Position numbers and translations under genes: made by a program | Shown: piece by piece, positions 37,327 through 47,583 of the stretch | Position numbering within the stretch: position 1 is the first letter of the stretch | Layout of the letters: each line of letters opens with the position of its first letter | Source of the DNA: Alphaproteobacteria bacterium | Lineage (GTDB): Bacteria; Pseudomonadota; Alphaproteobacteria; SHNJ01 | Assembly (NCBI GenBank): GCA_004295055.1 | Contig: SHNJ01000012.1 | Location: 62,001-126,000 of the forward strand | DNA: 64,000 nucleotides | Reading direction: 5' to 3' | The notes under the pieces: generated by a model | Told to the model about the DNA's origin: nothing | What the model saw: the letters and a program-made list of their open reading frames with translations, nothing else | The model's database searches: none

Positions 37327-38666
37327 ACCACTTCTCCTTCTAAATCATATTCATCCGCCGCTGTTACTGTGGCCTTTACGATATGGCCAGGCAGATGGCG
37401 TTTTTTGGATGTCAAATATACTTTGCCGTCCACATCCGGCGCATCGGATTTGGAACGGCCAACAATTCCGTCGGGGCCGGATTGATCGATCATTACCTCG
37501 ATGGTTTTGCCGATTTTCGCCTTTAATCGCGCCGCACTGATTTCTTGTTGCGCTTGCATGAAACGGTGCCAACGTTCTTCTTTGACCTCAATCGGCACAT
37601 GGTTCGGTAAATCGCGCGATGTGGCATGTTCGACGTTTTCATATTTGAAACATCCGGCACGATCGATTTGCGCTTCTTTCAACCAATCGAGCAGAATTTC
37701 AAAATCTTCGTCCGTCTCGCCAGGAAATCCAACGATAAATGTGGAACGCACGGTCATATCCGGGCAAATTTTGCGCCAGTTCTGAATACGATGGACGACT
37801 TTTTCCGCCGCCGCCGGACGTTTCATCGCCTTCAATACATTGGGCGCGGCATGCTGGAATGGAATATCCAGGTACGGTAAAATCTTTCCATCCGCCATCA
37901 TCGGCAAAATTTCATCGACATGCGGATATGGGTATACATAATGCAGCCGCGTCCAAACGCCAAGTTCCCCCAGCGCATTGCATAAATCCAAAAATTTGGT
38001 GCGGTAGGTTTTATCGCGCCATTGCGATTCGGCATATTTCACATCGATGCCATAGGCGGATGTATCTTGAGAAATCACCAGCAATTCTTTAACGCCGGAT
38101 TGCACCAGTGTTTCCGCCTCCGCCATAACCTCGCCCAGCGGCCGCGAAACCAAATCGCCGCGCAATTTTGGAATGATGCAAAAACTGCAACGGTTATTGC
38201 AGCCTTCGGAAATTTTTAAATAGGCATAATGGCGCGGGGTTAAACGCACGCCGCCTGCTGGAATCAGATCCAAATATGGATCGTGCGCCGGCGGTACAGC
38301 CTTGTGAATTGCGGCCACCACCGATTCATATTGATGCGGGCCGGTAATTTCCAGCACTTGCGGATGCCGCGCCATGATCACATCGGGCTCCGCGCCCAAA
38401 CAACCCGTTACAATCACCTTGCCGTTTTCCGCCATCGCCTCGCCGATCGCATCCAGCGATTCTTCGCGCGCGGAATCCAAAAATCCGCAAGTATTGACCA
38501 CCACCACATCGGCGCCATCGTAGCTGCCGGTGATTTCATAGCCTTCGGCGCGAAGTTGCGTCAGAATCCGCTCGGAATCGACCAGCGCCTTGGAACAGCC
38601 CAGCGACACCATCCCCACACGCGGGGCGGTTTTGGTTTGTGCGGTTTTTATAGAATCGTTTTTCAT
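37323..38666 (-). CDS. rimO: Ribosomal protein S12 methylthiotransferase RimO
   Basis: Radical-SAM enzyme that methylthiolates Asp of ribosomal protein S12. The N-terminal domain has [16 protein letters not shown] (family usually GCPKN) and [15 protein letters not shown]. The radical-SAM cluster is [16 protein letters not shown], and a TRAM domain closes the protein. I chose the ATG at 38664-38666 ([10 protein letters not shown]); a GTG at 38705 with GGGGA upstream is an alternative giving 460 residues. It is coupled to the RidA-like gene. Confidence 0.94.
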   Translation of the reverse strand: MKNDSIKTAQTKTAPRVGMVSLGCSKALVDSERILTQLRAEGYEITGSYDGADVVVVNTCGFLDSAREESLDAIGEAMAENGKVIVTGCLGAEPDVIMARHPQVLEITGPHQYESVVAAIHKAVPPAHDPYLDLIPAGGVRLTPRHYAYLKISEGCNNRCSFCIIPKLRGDLVSRPLGEVMAEAETLVQSGVKELLVISQDTSAYGIDVKYAESQWRDKTYRTKFLDLCNALGELGVWTRLHYVYPYPHVDEILPMMADGKILPYLDIPFQHAAPNVLKAMKRPAAAEKVVHRIQNWRKICPDMTVRSTFIVGFPGETDEDFEILLDWLKEAQIDRAGCFKYENVEHATSRDLPNHVPIEVKEERWHRFMQAQQEISAARLKAKIGKTIEVMIDQSGPDGIVGRSKSDAPDVDGKVYLTSKKRHLPGHIVKATVTAADEYDLEGEVV

Positions 38667-38736
38667 TACCTTGCCATTTCTTTTAATTGGCAGGTTATGT
38701 ATCACAATTTCCCCGATTTGGCAACGGAGTTACGGA

Positions 38737-39243
38737 TTATTTTCGGGCGGCCAATTGCGCGATTTGCGCGGACATTTGCTCGATAATTTGGGTTAGCTTT
38801 AATATTTCCTGCTCGCGCAAAAGATCGATTTTTTGATGCAACTGCTCGATTTCGAGCTCCGCCTTTAAATTGACCGCATAATCATTTTCCGCCCGCCTGC
38901 GATCGATTTCCGATTGGCGATTCTGGCTCATCATAATAACGGGCGCGGTATAGGCGGCTTGAAACGACAACAACAAATTTAAAAGAATAAACGGAAACGG
39001 ATCCAAATTAATAATGCCGAACAGGTTCAATCCAATCCAACAGGCGATCAGCGCCGTTTGCAGCAAAATGAAACCCCAGGACCCAACCAGTGCCGCCACC
39101 GCATCCGCAACTTTCTGGCCAATGGTCGGAGGAGCAACATGTGTCTTTTTTCGCGCAGGCTTAATATGCCGCAAATCAGTCAGGCATTGATGGTCTGCAT
39201 CGGTCCAGGAAGTAATGGGATGTTTGTGTGCGGCGTTATTCAT
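38737..39243 (-). CDS. DUF1003 membrane protein
   Basis: 168 residues. Two transmembrane helices (about 50-72 and 78-100) with the DUF1003 signatures GSWGFILLQTALIACWIGLN and LNLLLSFQAAYTAPVIMMSQ, followed by NRQSEIDRRRAENDYAVNLKAE and a long C-terminal coiled coil. Function unknown. Upstream of rimO on the same strand. Confidence 0.9.
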   Translation of the reverse strand: MNNAAHKHPITSWTDADHQCLTDLRHIKPARKKTHVAPPTIGQKVADAVAALVGSWGFILLQTALIACWIGLNLFGIINLDPFPFILLNLLLSFQAAYTAPVIMMSQNRQSEIDRRRAENDYAVNLKAELEIEQLHQKIDLLREQEILKLTQIIEQMSAQIAQLAARK

Positions 39244-39299
39244 GTCATATTCCTTATTTTAGGCATGGCAATATAGGGATCATAACGCTAAAAACCTAT

Positions 39300-39986
39300 A
39301 TGGGCAATTTTGCAAATTTTTCCATAGAAGACCGGTTGATTTACCGCGACGCCTTAATATTGGGAATCGATAAACCCGCCGGTTTGCCGGTACATAAAGG
39401 CCCAGGCGGCGGCGCGCATTTGGGGCAATTTTTGGATGCGTTGAAATTCGGCTTGCCGCGCAAGCCGGAATTGGCGCACCGGCTGGACAAGGATACTTCG
39501 GGCGTTTTGATTCTGGGCCGAAACCCGCATAGCTTACGCGAATTGCAAAAAATATTTTCACAAAATAAAGCGGAAAAAATTTATTGGGCCGTCGCGCGCG
39601 GCATGCCGCCCACCGAATCCGGCACGATCGATGCCAAATTATACCGGCACTTATTCAAACCTGGCCAGCTGGGTTTTCGCATGATTGTCGATGATCGAGG
39701 ACAGGACGCGATAACAGAATATAAAGTGCTGGCGCGCAAGGATGACCGAACTTTATTGGAATTAAAACCGCAAACCGGGCGCACGCATCAATTGCGCGCG
39801 CACTGTGCACATATTGGATGCCCGATTATTGGCGACCGACTATATGGCGTGGATTCCGACCGTAAATCGAATCGATTATTCCTGCATGCAAAACAAATTG
39901 CGCTGCCTTTATATAAAAACAAACCGCCAATTTCGATCCAAGCGTCTTTACCAACCGATTGGCCAGAATTGCAACAAAACATTTAA
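39300..39986 (+). CDS. RluA-family pseudouridine synthase
   Basis: 228 residues. The catalytic Asp lies in LAHRLDKDTSGVLILGR; further motifs are ILGIDKPAGLPVHKGPGG, LLELKPQTGRTHQLRAHCAHIG and PIIGDRLYG. There is no S4 domain. It modifies uridines in rRNA or tRNA; the exact site is not readable. I chose the ATG at 39300; the upstream extension overlaps the divergent DUF1003 gene. Confidence 0.92.
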   Translation: MGNFANFSIEDRLIYRDALILGIDKPAGLPVHKGPGGGAHLGQFLDALKFGLPRKPELAHRLDKDTSGVLILGRNPHSLRELQKIFSQNKAEKIYWAVARGMPPTESGTIDAKLYRHLFKPGQLGFRMIVDDRGQDAITEYKVLARKDDRTLLELKPQTGRTHQLRAHCAHIGCPIIGDRLYGVDSDRKSNRLFLHAKQIALPLYKNKPPISIQASLPTDWPELQQNI

Positions 39987-40142
39987 ATACGGGGGATAAA
40001 TACCCCCTAAGGCCAAAAAACCAATAAAAATGGGGATTATTTTGGGTTATAGCCGGAAAATAGTGCTGATTTTGCTTGCGTTACCGTGTGTTTGGCGTAT
40101 TTTTTGAATCACGTTTAACCCTAACTTATAAGGAGCGTTAAG

Positions 40143-40442
40143 GTGGCATCTACTTCTCAACCCACAGTAACCTTTAAAACTTTCTTCGCTACATTGGCGG
40201 AAAAATATGACATTCCTAAAAAAACCACGAACGCAATGCTCGAGGATTTAAACACATTGATCGTTAAATCCATGAAAAAAGGCGAGCGTATTCGTTGGGC
40301 TGGTATCGGCATTTTGCAAGTGCGCAAACGCGCTGCTCGCATGGGCCGCAACCCGGCGACCGGCGAACAAATCAAAATTCCGGCGAAAAAGAAAATCGCT
40401 TTCCGCGCCGCGAAAGATTTGAAAACCGCAGTTGGCAACTAA
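40143..40442 (+). CDS. HU-family DNA-binding protein
   Basis: 99 residues; GTG start seven bases after AAGGAG. The HU/IHF fold is seen in FFATLAEKYDIPKKTTNAMLEDL, the GIGILQVRKRAARMGRNPATG beta-arm with the DNA-intercalating Arg-Asn-Pro, and IKIPAKKKIAFRAAKDLK. A nucleoid protein. Strong terminator downstream. Confidence 0.95.
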   Translation: MASTSQPTVTFKTFFATLAEKYDIPKKTTNAMLEDLNTLIVKSMKKGERIRWAGIGILQVRKRAARMGRNPATGEQIKIPAKKKIAFRAAKDLKTAVGN

Positions 40443-40468
40443 GCCATAGCGATTTCATCGCAAACAAA

Positions 40469-40497
40469 ACACCCGCCCATAAAGGCGGGTGTTTTTA
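40469..40497 (+). terminator. Terminator of the HU gene
   Basis: Stem ACACCCGCC / GGCGGGTGT, loop CATAAA, then TTTTT. Confidence 0.92.
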
Positions 40498-40540
40498 TTT
40501 TAAGCCGCTATAATAAGGCGCCCAACCGCAAGGAATATGC

Positions 40541-41362
40541 ATGAGAATCCTTATTTTATCGCTATTCTTATTATTGCCTTTCTCCGCACTGGCCGCCGAT
40601 CAATCCTGGCCGGAACAAAGCGCACAATTGCTGCGCCAGGCGCAGAGTCAAAAATATTTCAAGGAAACAGCCAAACTGCATCCGGCGTTTTTGCCGACCA
40701 GCGATGGAAAAAGTTTTTTGGCGGTCTGGACGCCGAGCAAAACACCTCCACGAAAATGGATTGTCTCCTTGCCTGGCACTGGCGGGTATGCAACGCGCGA
40801 TTTGCAAATTTGGGCGCAACATTTGAATGGCGAAAATATCGGTATTGTTGTTTTGCAATGGTGGTTGGGCGGCGGCGATAAGACATCGGACTATTACTCG
40901 CCATTCGATATTTACCGCGAACTCGATATTGCCTTAAATCAACTGCACATCGCGCCCGGTCAGGCCATGTTGCATGGTTTCAGCCGGGGCAGCGCGAATA
41001 TTTATGCGGTTGCCGCAATCGATCAGAACAAGGGTAGAAAATATTTCAATACGATTGTCGCCAATTCCGGCGGCGCATCGATGGATTATCCGCCAACACA
41101 ATTAATCACGCGCGGCGAATTTGGCCCGAAACCTTTTGCCGGAACCCAATGGGTTACGTCCTGCGGGATGCGCGATGAAAACCCGGATCGAGACGGCTGC
41201 CCCGCCATGAAACGGACGGCAAAATGGATTGAATCGATGGGCGGAAACGTGGCCCTGCAAATCGAAGATCCGGCCGAAGGGCATGGCGCCCTGCACCGGA
41301 ATCCAGCCAATACCAAGCATTTACTGGATTGGTATTTAGCAATGCCGAAAAACGGCCAATAG
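40541..41362 (+). CDS. Exported alpha/beta hydrolase
   Basis: 273 residues, signal peptide MRILILSLFLLLPFSALAA. The nucleophile elbow is GFSRGSAN, with an oxyanion-type SLPGTGGYA before it and a late His in GHGALHRNP. The fold places it in the alpha/beta hydrolase superfamily, periplasmic or secreted. The substrate is not readable. A cluster of Cys (SCGMRDENPDRDGCP) could form a disulphide. Confidence 0.78.
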   Translation: MRILILSLFLLLPFSALAADQSWPEQSAQLLRQAQSQKYFKETAKLHPAFLPTSDGKSFLAVWTPSKTPPRKWIVSLPGTGGYATRDLQIWAQHLNGENIGIVVLQWWLGGGDKTSDYYSPFDIYRELDIALNQLHIAPGQAMLHGFSRGSANIYAVAAIDQNKGRKYFNTIVANSGGASMDYPPTQLITRGEFGPKPFAGTQWVTSCGMRDENPDRDGCPAMKRTAKWIESMGGNVALQIEDPAEGHGALHRNPANTKHLLDWYLAMPKNGQ

Positions 41363-41516
41363 CCCAGGCTTTATTACACTAAAACATGGGTAGACAGATC
41401 CGATTTATATTTGTATTCTGCGCCCCAAAGTCGATCGGTTCGCACCGGCCCCGCTTCGCTCCTAACGGAGCTATGCAGGGCGGTTTTGACTTTATATTAA
41501 TTTAGCGGCCAAAACC

Positions 41517-41606
41517 GGATGAGTGGCAGAGTGGTCGATCGCGCCGCACTCGAAATGCGGTATACTCGCAAGGGTATCGGGGGTTCAAATCCCTCCTCAT
41601 CCGCCA
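41517..41606 (+). tRNA. tRNA-Ser (anticodon CGA)
   Basis: Acceptor GGATGAG pairs with CTCATCC; the 3' end GCCA is encoded. The anticodon stem CCGCA / TGCGG holds the loop CTCGAAA, anticodon CGA at 41551-41553. A long variable arm as in class II tRNAs and a T-loop TTCAAAT are present. No integrase or attachment repeat follows it. Confidence 0.96.
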
Positions 41607-41625
41607 TCTTACCAAATAATGCAGC

Positions 41626-42291
41626 ATGCCAAACTTTCCATACCAACTGATCGATCTTACCCACGCCCTATCTCCTGCCATTCCGACTTGGGATGGGTCT
41701 TGCGGATTCGATCACAAAGTGCATTTCGATTATACGCCAACCGACGAATACCAATTTCGCATTCATAAAATTGCGATGAACGAGGGTATCGGCACGCACA
41801 TGGATTCGCCAGCGCACTGCATCCCTGGCGGTAAAACCGTCGATCAGTTACCCTTATCCGATCTAATCGCGCCATGCGTGGTGATCGATGTGTCCGCACG
41901 CGGCGATGAAAAATACAAAACTTCCGTTGACGATATTAAACAATTTGAAAAAGACCACGGCCCTATTCCAACCGGCAGCGTTGTAATGATCAAAACCGGC
42001 TGGGCGCGTTTTTGGAACAATCCAGACCAATATCACAATAGTTTCCGCTTTCCTTCGGTAGATGTGGAAACGGCAAAATTATTATTATCGCGCGGCATAA
42101 AAGGGCTTGGCATCGATACGTTGTCTTCCGACCGTGGCGATGAAGGTTTTCCGGTGCACAAAGCCGTGCTGGGCGCCGGAAAATATTTGATTGAAAATGC
42201 TGCGGGCCTAAACGATATGCCCCCAATCGGCGGTTATGTTTTAACCGCACCGCTTAAAATTCAAGGCGGCACCAGGCGCCAATACGGCTGA
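41626..42291 (+). CDS. Cyclase family metal-dependent hydrolase (kynurenine formamidase-like)
   Basis: 221 residues. The metal motif HxxxDxPxH is in GTHMDSPAHCIPGGKTV; other marks are IDLTHALSPAIPTWDG and GLGIDTLSSDRG, typical of the cyclase/kynB family. Members hydrolyse N-formylkynurenine or related amides. No other tryptophan-breakdown genes are seen, so the substrate is open. It starts 19 bases after the tRNA. Confidence 0.87.
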   Translation: MPNFPYQLIDLTHALSPAIPTWDGSCGFDHKVHFDYTPTDEYQFRIHKIAMNEGIGTHMDSPAHCIPGGKTVDQLPLSDLIAPCVVIDVSARGDEKYKTSVDDIKQFEKDHGPIPTGSVVMIKTGWARFWNNPDQYHNSFRFPSVDVETAKLLLSRGIKGLGIDTLSSDRGDEGFPVHKAVLGAGKYLIENAAGLNDMPPIGGYVLTAPLKIQGGTRRQYG

Positions 42292-42313
42292 TTGGGTTGA
42301 CACAAAAAGGGCG

Positions 42314-42940
42314 TTAAAAAAACCCGCCATATTTCACCGAACATCCATAAGGTTTGGTGGACGATAACGCGACTGTGCGGTTGGCATTAATATCGGCAAA
42401 AGCCATATCGATATAATTTCTGGCCTTCTTTACGTCCGCTATATCGGTCGAATTAATATCATCAATTGCCCCGGCATAGGCCAGCTTGCCGGTTTTATCG
42501 ACGATGAACATATGCGGCGTCGTTTTCGCGCCGTATAATTTCCCGATTTTACCCGATTCATCCAACAGCACCGCGGTCGGCGACGCGCCGCGGCTAACGG
42601 TCAATTTATTCGCGGTTGCGCCATCGACATGGCCCTGCTTACCAGGCGCCGATGAAACAATCGATAACCACACCACATCCTGCGCGGTATATTTTTTCTG
42701 CAAGGATTGCATATTGCCCGATTCGTAATGTTTTCTAACAAATGGGCATTCATTGTTGGTCCATTCCAAAACCACATTGCGGCCCTTGAAATCCGACAAA
42801 TTGACGGTTTTGCCGTTGGAATCGGTCGCGGCGAAATCCGGCGCGGGATTGCCGATAATCGGCGCGGCAAACGCGATCGGGGCAAAAGCGGCAAAGGCCA
42901 AGAAAACCGCAATAGATAAAAATTTCTGGGTAATGGACAT
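42314..42940 (-). CDS. Exported redoxin (AhpC/TSA-thioredoxin-like) protein
   Basis: 208 residues. Signal peptide MSITQKFLSIAVFLAFAAF, then APIIGNPAPDFAATDSNGK, the active cysteine in WTNNECPFVRKHY, and TPHMFIVDKTGKLAYAGAID with the cis-proline. A second Cys lies near the C-terminus (KPYGCSVKY). This fits the periplasmic single-CP peroxiredoxin-like group; oxidant and partner unknown. It converges with the cyclase gene. Confidence 0.85.
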   Translation of the reverse strand: MSITQKFLSIAVFLAFAAFAPIAFAAPIIGNPAPDFAATDSNGKTVNLSDFKGRNVVLEWTNNECPFVRKHYESGNMQSLQKKYTAQDVVWLSIVSSAPGKQGHVDGATANKLTVSRGASPTAVLLDESGKIGKLYGAKTTPHMFIVDKTGKLAYAGAIDDINSTDIADVKKARNYIDMAFADINANRTVALSSTKPYGCSVKYGGFF

Positions 42941-43102
42941 GGATTGGCTCCTTTCAAACGGATGAAAGCTAAGATATTCTTTTTAACGGGTTTTTCCAGC
43001 CATAAAGCCGGATTTAAGCCAGCTTTGCCCCCCATTTGGATTGAACACCCATAACCCCCTGAAAATCATTGGAAAAAATGACAAATTTTGTTGCGAAAGC
43101 GA

Positions 43103-43130
43103 TTGACAGAAAGCGCAAAATCCTTATATT
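43103..43130 (+). promoter_or_regulatory. Sigma-70-type promoter of rplU-rpmA
   Basis: TTGACA (43103-43108), a 16-base spacer, TATATT (43125-43130), about 70 bases before rplU. Confidence 0.75.
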
Positions 43131-43202
43131 GACGGGTTCGCCAAAGCCGCTGAACGGCCTAAGCATATAGAATTATTATATAAATATAAGAGGCAAGGTA
43201 TC

Positions 43203-43661
43203 ATGTACGCAATCATCCAAACCGGTGGAAAACAATATCGCGTGAAAGAAGGCGATATTTTCTCGGTTGAAAAATTGACCAAAGAAGCCGGTCAAACCGT
43301 AACGTTCGATTCGGTATTGGCCATCGAAGACGGCGGCAAGGTGCAGCTGGGCAAACCAACCATCGGCGGCGCCAGCGTCAGCGTGCAGGTTTTGGATCAA
43401 TATCAAGATGACAAAGTGATCATCTTTAAAAAGAAACGTCGTCACAATTACCGCCGTAAACGCGGCCATCGCCAAGAATTGACCATGGTAAAAGTGTTCG
43501 ATATCAGCGCTTCTGGCGGCCCGAAAAAATCGGCTCCGGAATACAAAGCGCGCAACAAACGCCCAGCGGCAGCGGCAAAATCCGCCAAAGCAGCCAAACC
43601 GGCGGCAGCGAAAAAACCGGCGGCGAAGAAAACCGCGGCCAAAGGCAAAAAAGCCGAGTAA
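43203..43661 (+). CDS. rplU: 50S ribosomal protein L21 with Ala/Lys-rich tail
   Basis: 152 residues. The L21 core (1-103) is complete: MYAIIQTGGKQYRVKEGD and KKKRRHNYRRKRGHRQELT. A tail of about 45 residues of Ala, Lys and Pro follows (PAAAKKPAAKKTAAKGKKAE), a known feature of many alphaproteobacterial L21 proteins. The start follows GAGGCAAGGTATC. It is co-transcribed with rpmA. Confidence 0.97.
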   Translation: MYAIIQTGGKQYRVKEGDIFSVEKLTKEAGQTVTFDSVLAIEDGGKVQLGKPTIGGASVSVQVLDQYQDDKVIIFKKKRRHNYRRKRGHRQELTMVKVFDISASGGPKKSAPEYKARNKRPAAAAKSAKAAKPAAAKKPAAKKTAAKGKKAE

Positions 43662-43683
43662 TAGGATTAAAGGAGTTTAAGTT

Positions 43684-43941
43684 ATGGCACAGAAGAAAGC
43701 AGGCGGTAGTACCGCCAACGGTCGCGACTCAGCCGGCAGAAGATTGGGCGTAAAAGTTAGCGGCGGACAAGACATCTTGGCCGGCGGCATTATCATCCGT
43801 CAACGCGGCACCAAATTCTATCCAGGCAAAAACGTGGATATGGGCCGCGATCACACCATTTTCGCGACCACGGATGGCAAAGTTCAATTCCAACGCAAAA
43901 GCGGTGGCAAAACCTTTGTTAACGTCGTAGGCAACGCCTAA
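43684..43941 (+). CDS. rpmA: 50S ribosomal protein L27
   Basis: 85 residues. [20 protein letters not shown] begins directly after the start without the cleaved leader found in Firmicutes, and [18 protein letters not shown] is conserved. It lies 22 bases after rplU, preceded by AAAGGAG. A two-hairpin end follows. Confidence 0.98.
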   Translation: MAQKKAGGSTANGRDSAGRRLGVKVSGGQDILAGGIIIRQRGTKFYPGKNVDMGRDHTIFATTDGKVQFQRKSGGKTFVNVVGNA

Positions 43942-43965
43942 GATATTTAAGCTTGAGAAGCTTAA

Positions 43966-43993
43966 AAGCGGCCCCTCACAGGGCCGTTTTTTA
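43966..43993 (+). terminator. Terminator of rplU-rpmA
   Basis: Stem CGGCCC / GGGCCG, loop CTCACA, then TTTTTT. A second perfect hairpin, TTAAGCTT-GAG-AAGCTTAA (43947-43965), lies immediately before it. Confidence 0.88.
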
Positions 43994-44134
43994 TTGGCCA
44001 AATTTACCACGAACGGTTGAATCTAGTTTCTTAAAATATCCCCTTTGTAATATTGCTGCGCTAATTTCCCCTAGGCACTTTATTTATATTCGGTTATCAT
44101 TAGAAAATTGAATAAATAATCCAGGGGGAACGTG

Positions 44135-44347
44135 ATGAAATACTCGCGAATATGCGAAATGGTGCAAGCGCCAGGTACTGGCTGCACTGTTAGTTTTGAA
44201 AAACACGAGGCTACAATTAATGGACCCAAAGGATCAATTACTATTCCCAGCTTGGGTAAAGCTCCGCCTGACGCTGCGGAAAAAGTGCAAGCAGCCACGG
44301 GAGTTGAGAGGCGTTTTTTAGCGCTTAAAGCTGCCACACGCACATAG
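44135..44347 (+). CDS. 70-residue orphan protein between rpmA and obgE
   Basis: Start at ATG 44135, six bases after AGGGGG (a GTG at 44132 is in frame). No family recognised. A stretch near residue 17, TVSFEKHEATINGPKGSITI, resembles the V-x-V-x-G-P-K-G-x-L motif of ribosomal protein L6, though the rest does not fit L6. A terminator separates it from rpmA and obgE starts 49 bases later. Confidence 0.55.
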   Translation: MKYSRICEMVQAPGTGCTVSFEKHEATINGPKGSITIPSLGKAPPDAAEKVQAATGVERRFLALKAATRT

Positions 44348-44378
44348 ATATTATTCATTATTTTTGCTATTTTCCTGA

Positions 44379-46017
<1,639 letters not shown>

Positions 46018-46106
46018 GCCCGGTTTTATTGGTTTTTGTTTTACATTTTTTTAACAATTTGATTTATAATAAGGGTATACGCTTGGAAAAGGAGATTTTT
46101 CCCATA

Positions 46107-46460
46107 GTGACCAAACAACAAAGTGCTTCAGCCGTTCTCGACCTGATCGAACGCTGCTTAGATGAAACTAAGGCCCAAGACGTCGTTGTTATCGATTTAT
46201 CCGGAAAATCCAGTATTGCCGATTATATGATTGTTGCCTCTGGCGCCTCGCAACGCCAGCTGGGCGCGATTGCCGATCGGATCAGCCGCACCGTCGACCC
46301 CGTAAAGGTCGAAGGCATCCCCGGCTGCGACTGGGTTTGCGTGGATACCGGCGATGTCATCGTGCATCTTTTCAAACCCGAAGCGAGAGGGTTTTATAAC
46401 GTTGAAAAGATGTGGGGCGCTAATATACCACAAGTCGATCAACCTACGCTTATGGCCTAA
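46107..46460 (+). CDS. rsfS: Ribosomal silencing factor RsfS
   Basis: 117 residues; GTG start at 46107, about 12 bases after AAGGAG, slightly long spacing. DYMIVASGASQRQLGAIADRI, GCDWVCVDTGDVIVHLFKPE and ARGFYNVEKMW are typical. It binds L14 and blocks subunit joining in starvation. The family follows nadD in most bacteria. An inverted repeat separates it from rlmH. Confidence 0.94.
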   Translation: MTKQQSASAVLDLIERCLDETKAQDVVVIDLSGKSSIADYMIVASGASQRQLGAIADRISRTVDPVKVEGIPGCDWVCVDTGDVIVHLFKPEARGFYNVEKMWGANIPQVDQPTLMA

Positions 46461-46530
46461 GGTTCGAGGTATCCGGTGCCAAGTTCCAGGTTGTTGACCT
46501 GAAACCCGTTACCTGATACCTGACACCTGT
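46461..46530. repeat. Intergenic inverted repeat A (TCAGGTA/TACCTGA units)
   Basis: The gap between rsfS and rlmH is filled by degenerate units: AGGTATCCGGTGCC..CCAGG on the left, ACCTGAAACCC and TACCTGATACCTGACACCT on the right. The arms are complementary around GGTTGTTGACC, so the whole gap can fold. The same units occur at 52826-52960. Confidence 0.7.
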
Positions 46531-46531
46531 T

Positions 46532-46987
46532 ATGAAAATCACCATCATTGCTATTGGCAAATCCAAACGCGACGCGGTTGCGGAACTTTGCGCCGAATAT
46601 GAAAAACGCCTGTCCTGGCCGGTGAAAATCCTGGAATCGGACAGCAAAGGCGCAAATAAGCCCAATATCAAGGAAATCGAGGCCGAGCAAATCGCCGCGC
46701 AAATTCCCAAAGGCGCGATGATCGTGGCGCTCGATGAACGCGGCAAAAATCCGACCAGCAAAGAATTCGCGGAATCTATTAAATCCTGGCAGAATGCTGG
46801 GCAATCACATTTATGTTTTATTATTGGCGGCGCGGATGGATTGGATATAGGTATATTGAAACGCGCCGATTATAAATTGGCATTCGGCGCCATGACTTGG
46901 CCACATAGGTTGGTTAAGGTGATGTTATTGGAACAAATTTACCGCGCCAAAACGATTCTGGACGGACACCCGTATCACCGGGATTAG
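46532..46987 (+). CDS. rlmH: 23S rRNA (pseudouridine1915-N3)-methyltransferase RlmH
   Basis: 151 residues, SPOUT methyltransferase. MKITIIAIGKSKRDAVAELC, LDERGKNPTSKEFAE, FIIGGADGLDIGILKRADY and MTWPHRLVKVMLLEQIYRA with the terminal HPYHRD are diagnostic. It starts immediately after an inverted repeat with no clear ribosome site. Its stop overlaps that of the convergent gene by four bases. Confidence 0.95.
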   Translation: MKITIIAIGKSKRDAVAELCAEYEKRLSWPVKILESDSKGANKPNIKEIEAEQIAAQIPKGAMIVALDERGKNPTSKEFAESIKSWQNAGQSHLCFIIGGADGLDIGILKRADYKLAFGAMTWPHRLVKVMLLEQIYRAKTILDGHPYHRD

Positions 46988-47481
46988 GCTAGGCGAATGC
47001 TACCTTGTCTTTGTTCTCGTATACGCCGCGCAACATAGGGGCAACCAAAGCCGCCTATCATCCCAATTACCAGACCAGAAATCATGCCTGTGGCAAAGAT
47101 CCACTGATTACCCTGAGAAATAGTATTTAATCGGGTGTCAATTTGTTGATTATAACTGGCCGCCACTGCTTGGGCTGTTAAATTCTGTTGTACGTTAACA
47201 GTTGGAACCTCAATCGCAGTCGCTCCTGCTTCAGCAATTCTTCCTATAGAAGGCAAAACCGAATTGGATTGCAGCACGGAATAGTTATGGGTGATAGGAT
47301 TAAAGTTTAAAGATACACCTTCATTATTCGGCATTCGAACGGTAAGAGGTGTTGGCACACTCGCCAAGTACTGCCCTTGTTCACGTGTGGTGCAAACCTC
47401 AGAAATCGTGGATCCTATCATTCCCCCAATTACTGTTGCTCCAACCAGTATGGCTACCTGTTTAGGAAGTTGATTTGCCAT
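46984..47481 (-). CDS. 165-residue orphan protein with two glycine-zipper membrane helices
   Basis: Start ATG, six bases after AGGGAA. A helix at about 8-30 (VAILVGATVIGGMIGSTI) and another at about 128-150 (FATGMISGLVIGMIGGFG) flank a roughly 95-residue soluble loop with VEVPTVNVQQNL-type polar sequence. The second helix reads G-x3-G-x3-G-x3-G, a glycine zipper used for helix packing. The end is basic (RRIREQRQG), predicting both ends in the cytosol. No family recognised. It interrupts the otherwise conserved block and has its own promoter. Confidence 0.65.
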   Translation of the reverse strand: MANQLPKQVAILVGATVIGGMIGSTISEVCTTREQGQYLASVPTPLTVRMPNNEGVSLNFNPITHNYSVLQSNSVLPSIGRIAEAGATAIEVPTVNVQQNLTAQAVAASYNQQIDTRLNTISQGNQWIFATGMISGLVIGMIGGFGCPYVARRIREQRQGSIRLA

Positions 47482-47509
47482 GATAATTTCCCTTTTTAAA
47501 AGTCGTTTC

Positions 47510-47538
47510 TTTGTAGGATCATGTTATTTATATGTCAA
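47510..47538 (-). promoter_or_regulatory. Promoter of the 165-residue membrane gene
   Basis: On the minus strand TTGACA (47533-47538), a 17-base spacer and TACAAA (47510-47515), about 30 bases before the ATG. Confidence 0.62.
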
Positions 47539-47583
47539 TAAACTATTGGCTTTCAGGATTTATTATATGCTAATTCTAACTCT

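Noticed and set aside
41523-41768. 81-codon open frame across the tRNA-Ser
   Set aside because: It runs through the tRNA and into the cyclase gene in another frame.
41517-42291. Genomic island inserted at tRNA-Ser
   Set aside because: No integrase, no repeated tRNA 3' end and the neighbours look native in base composition.
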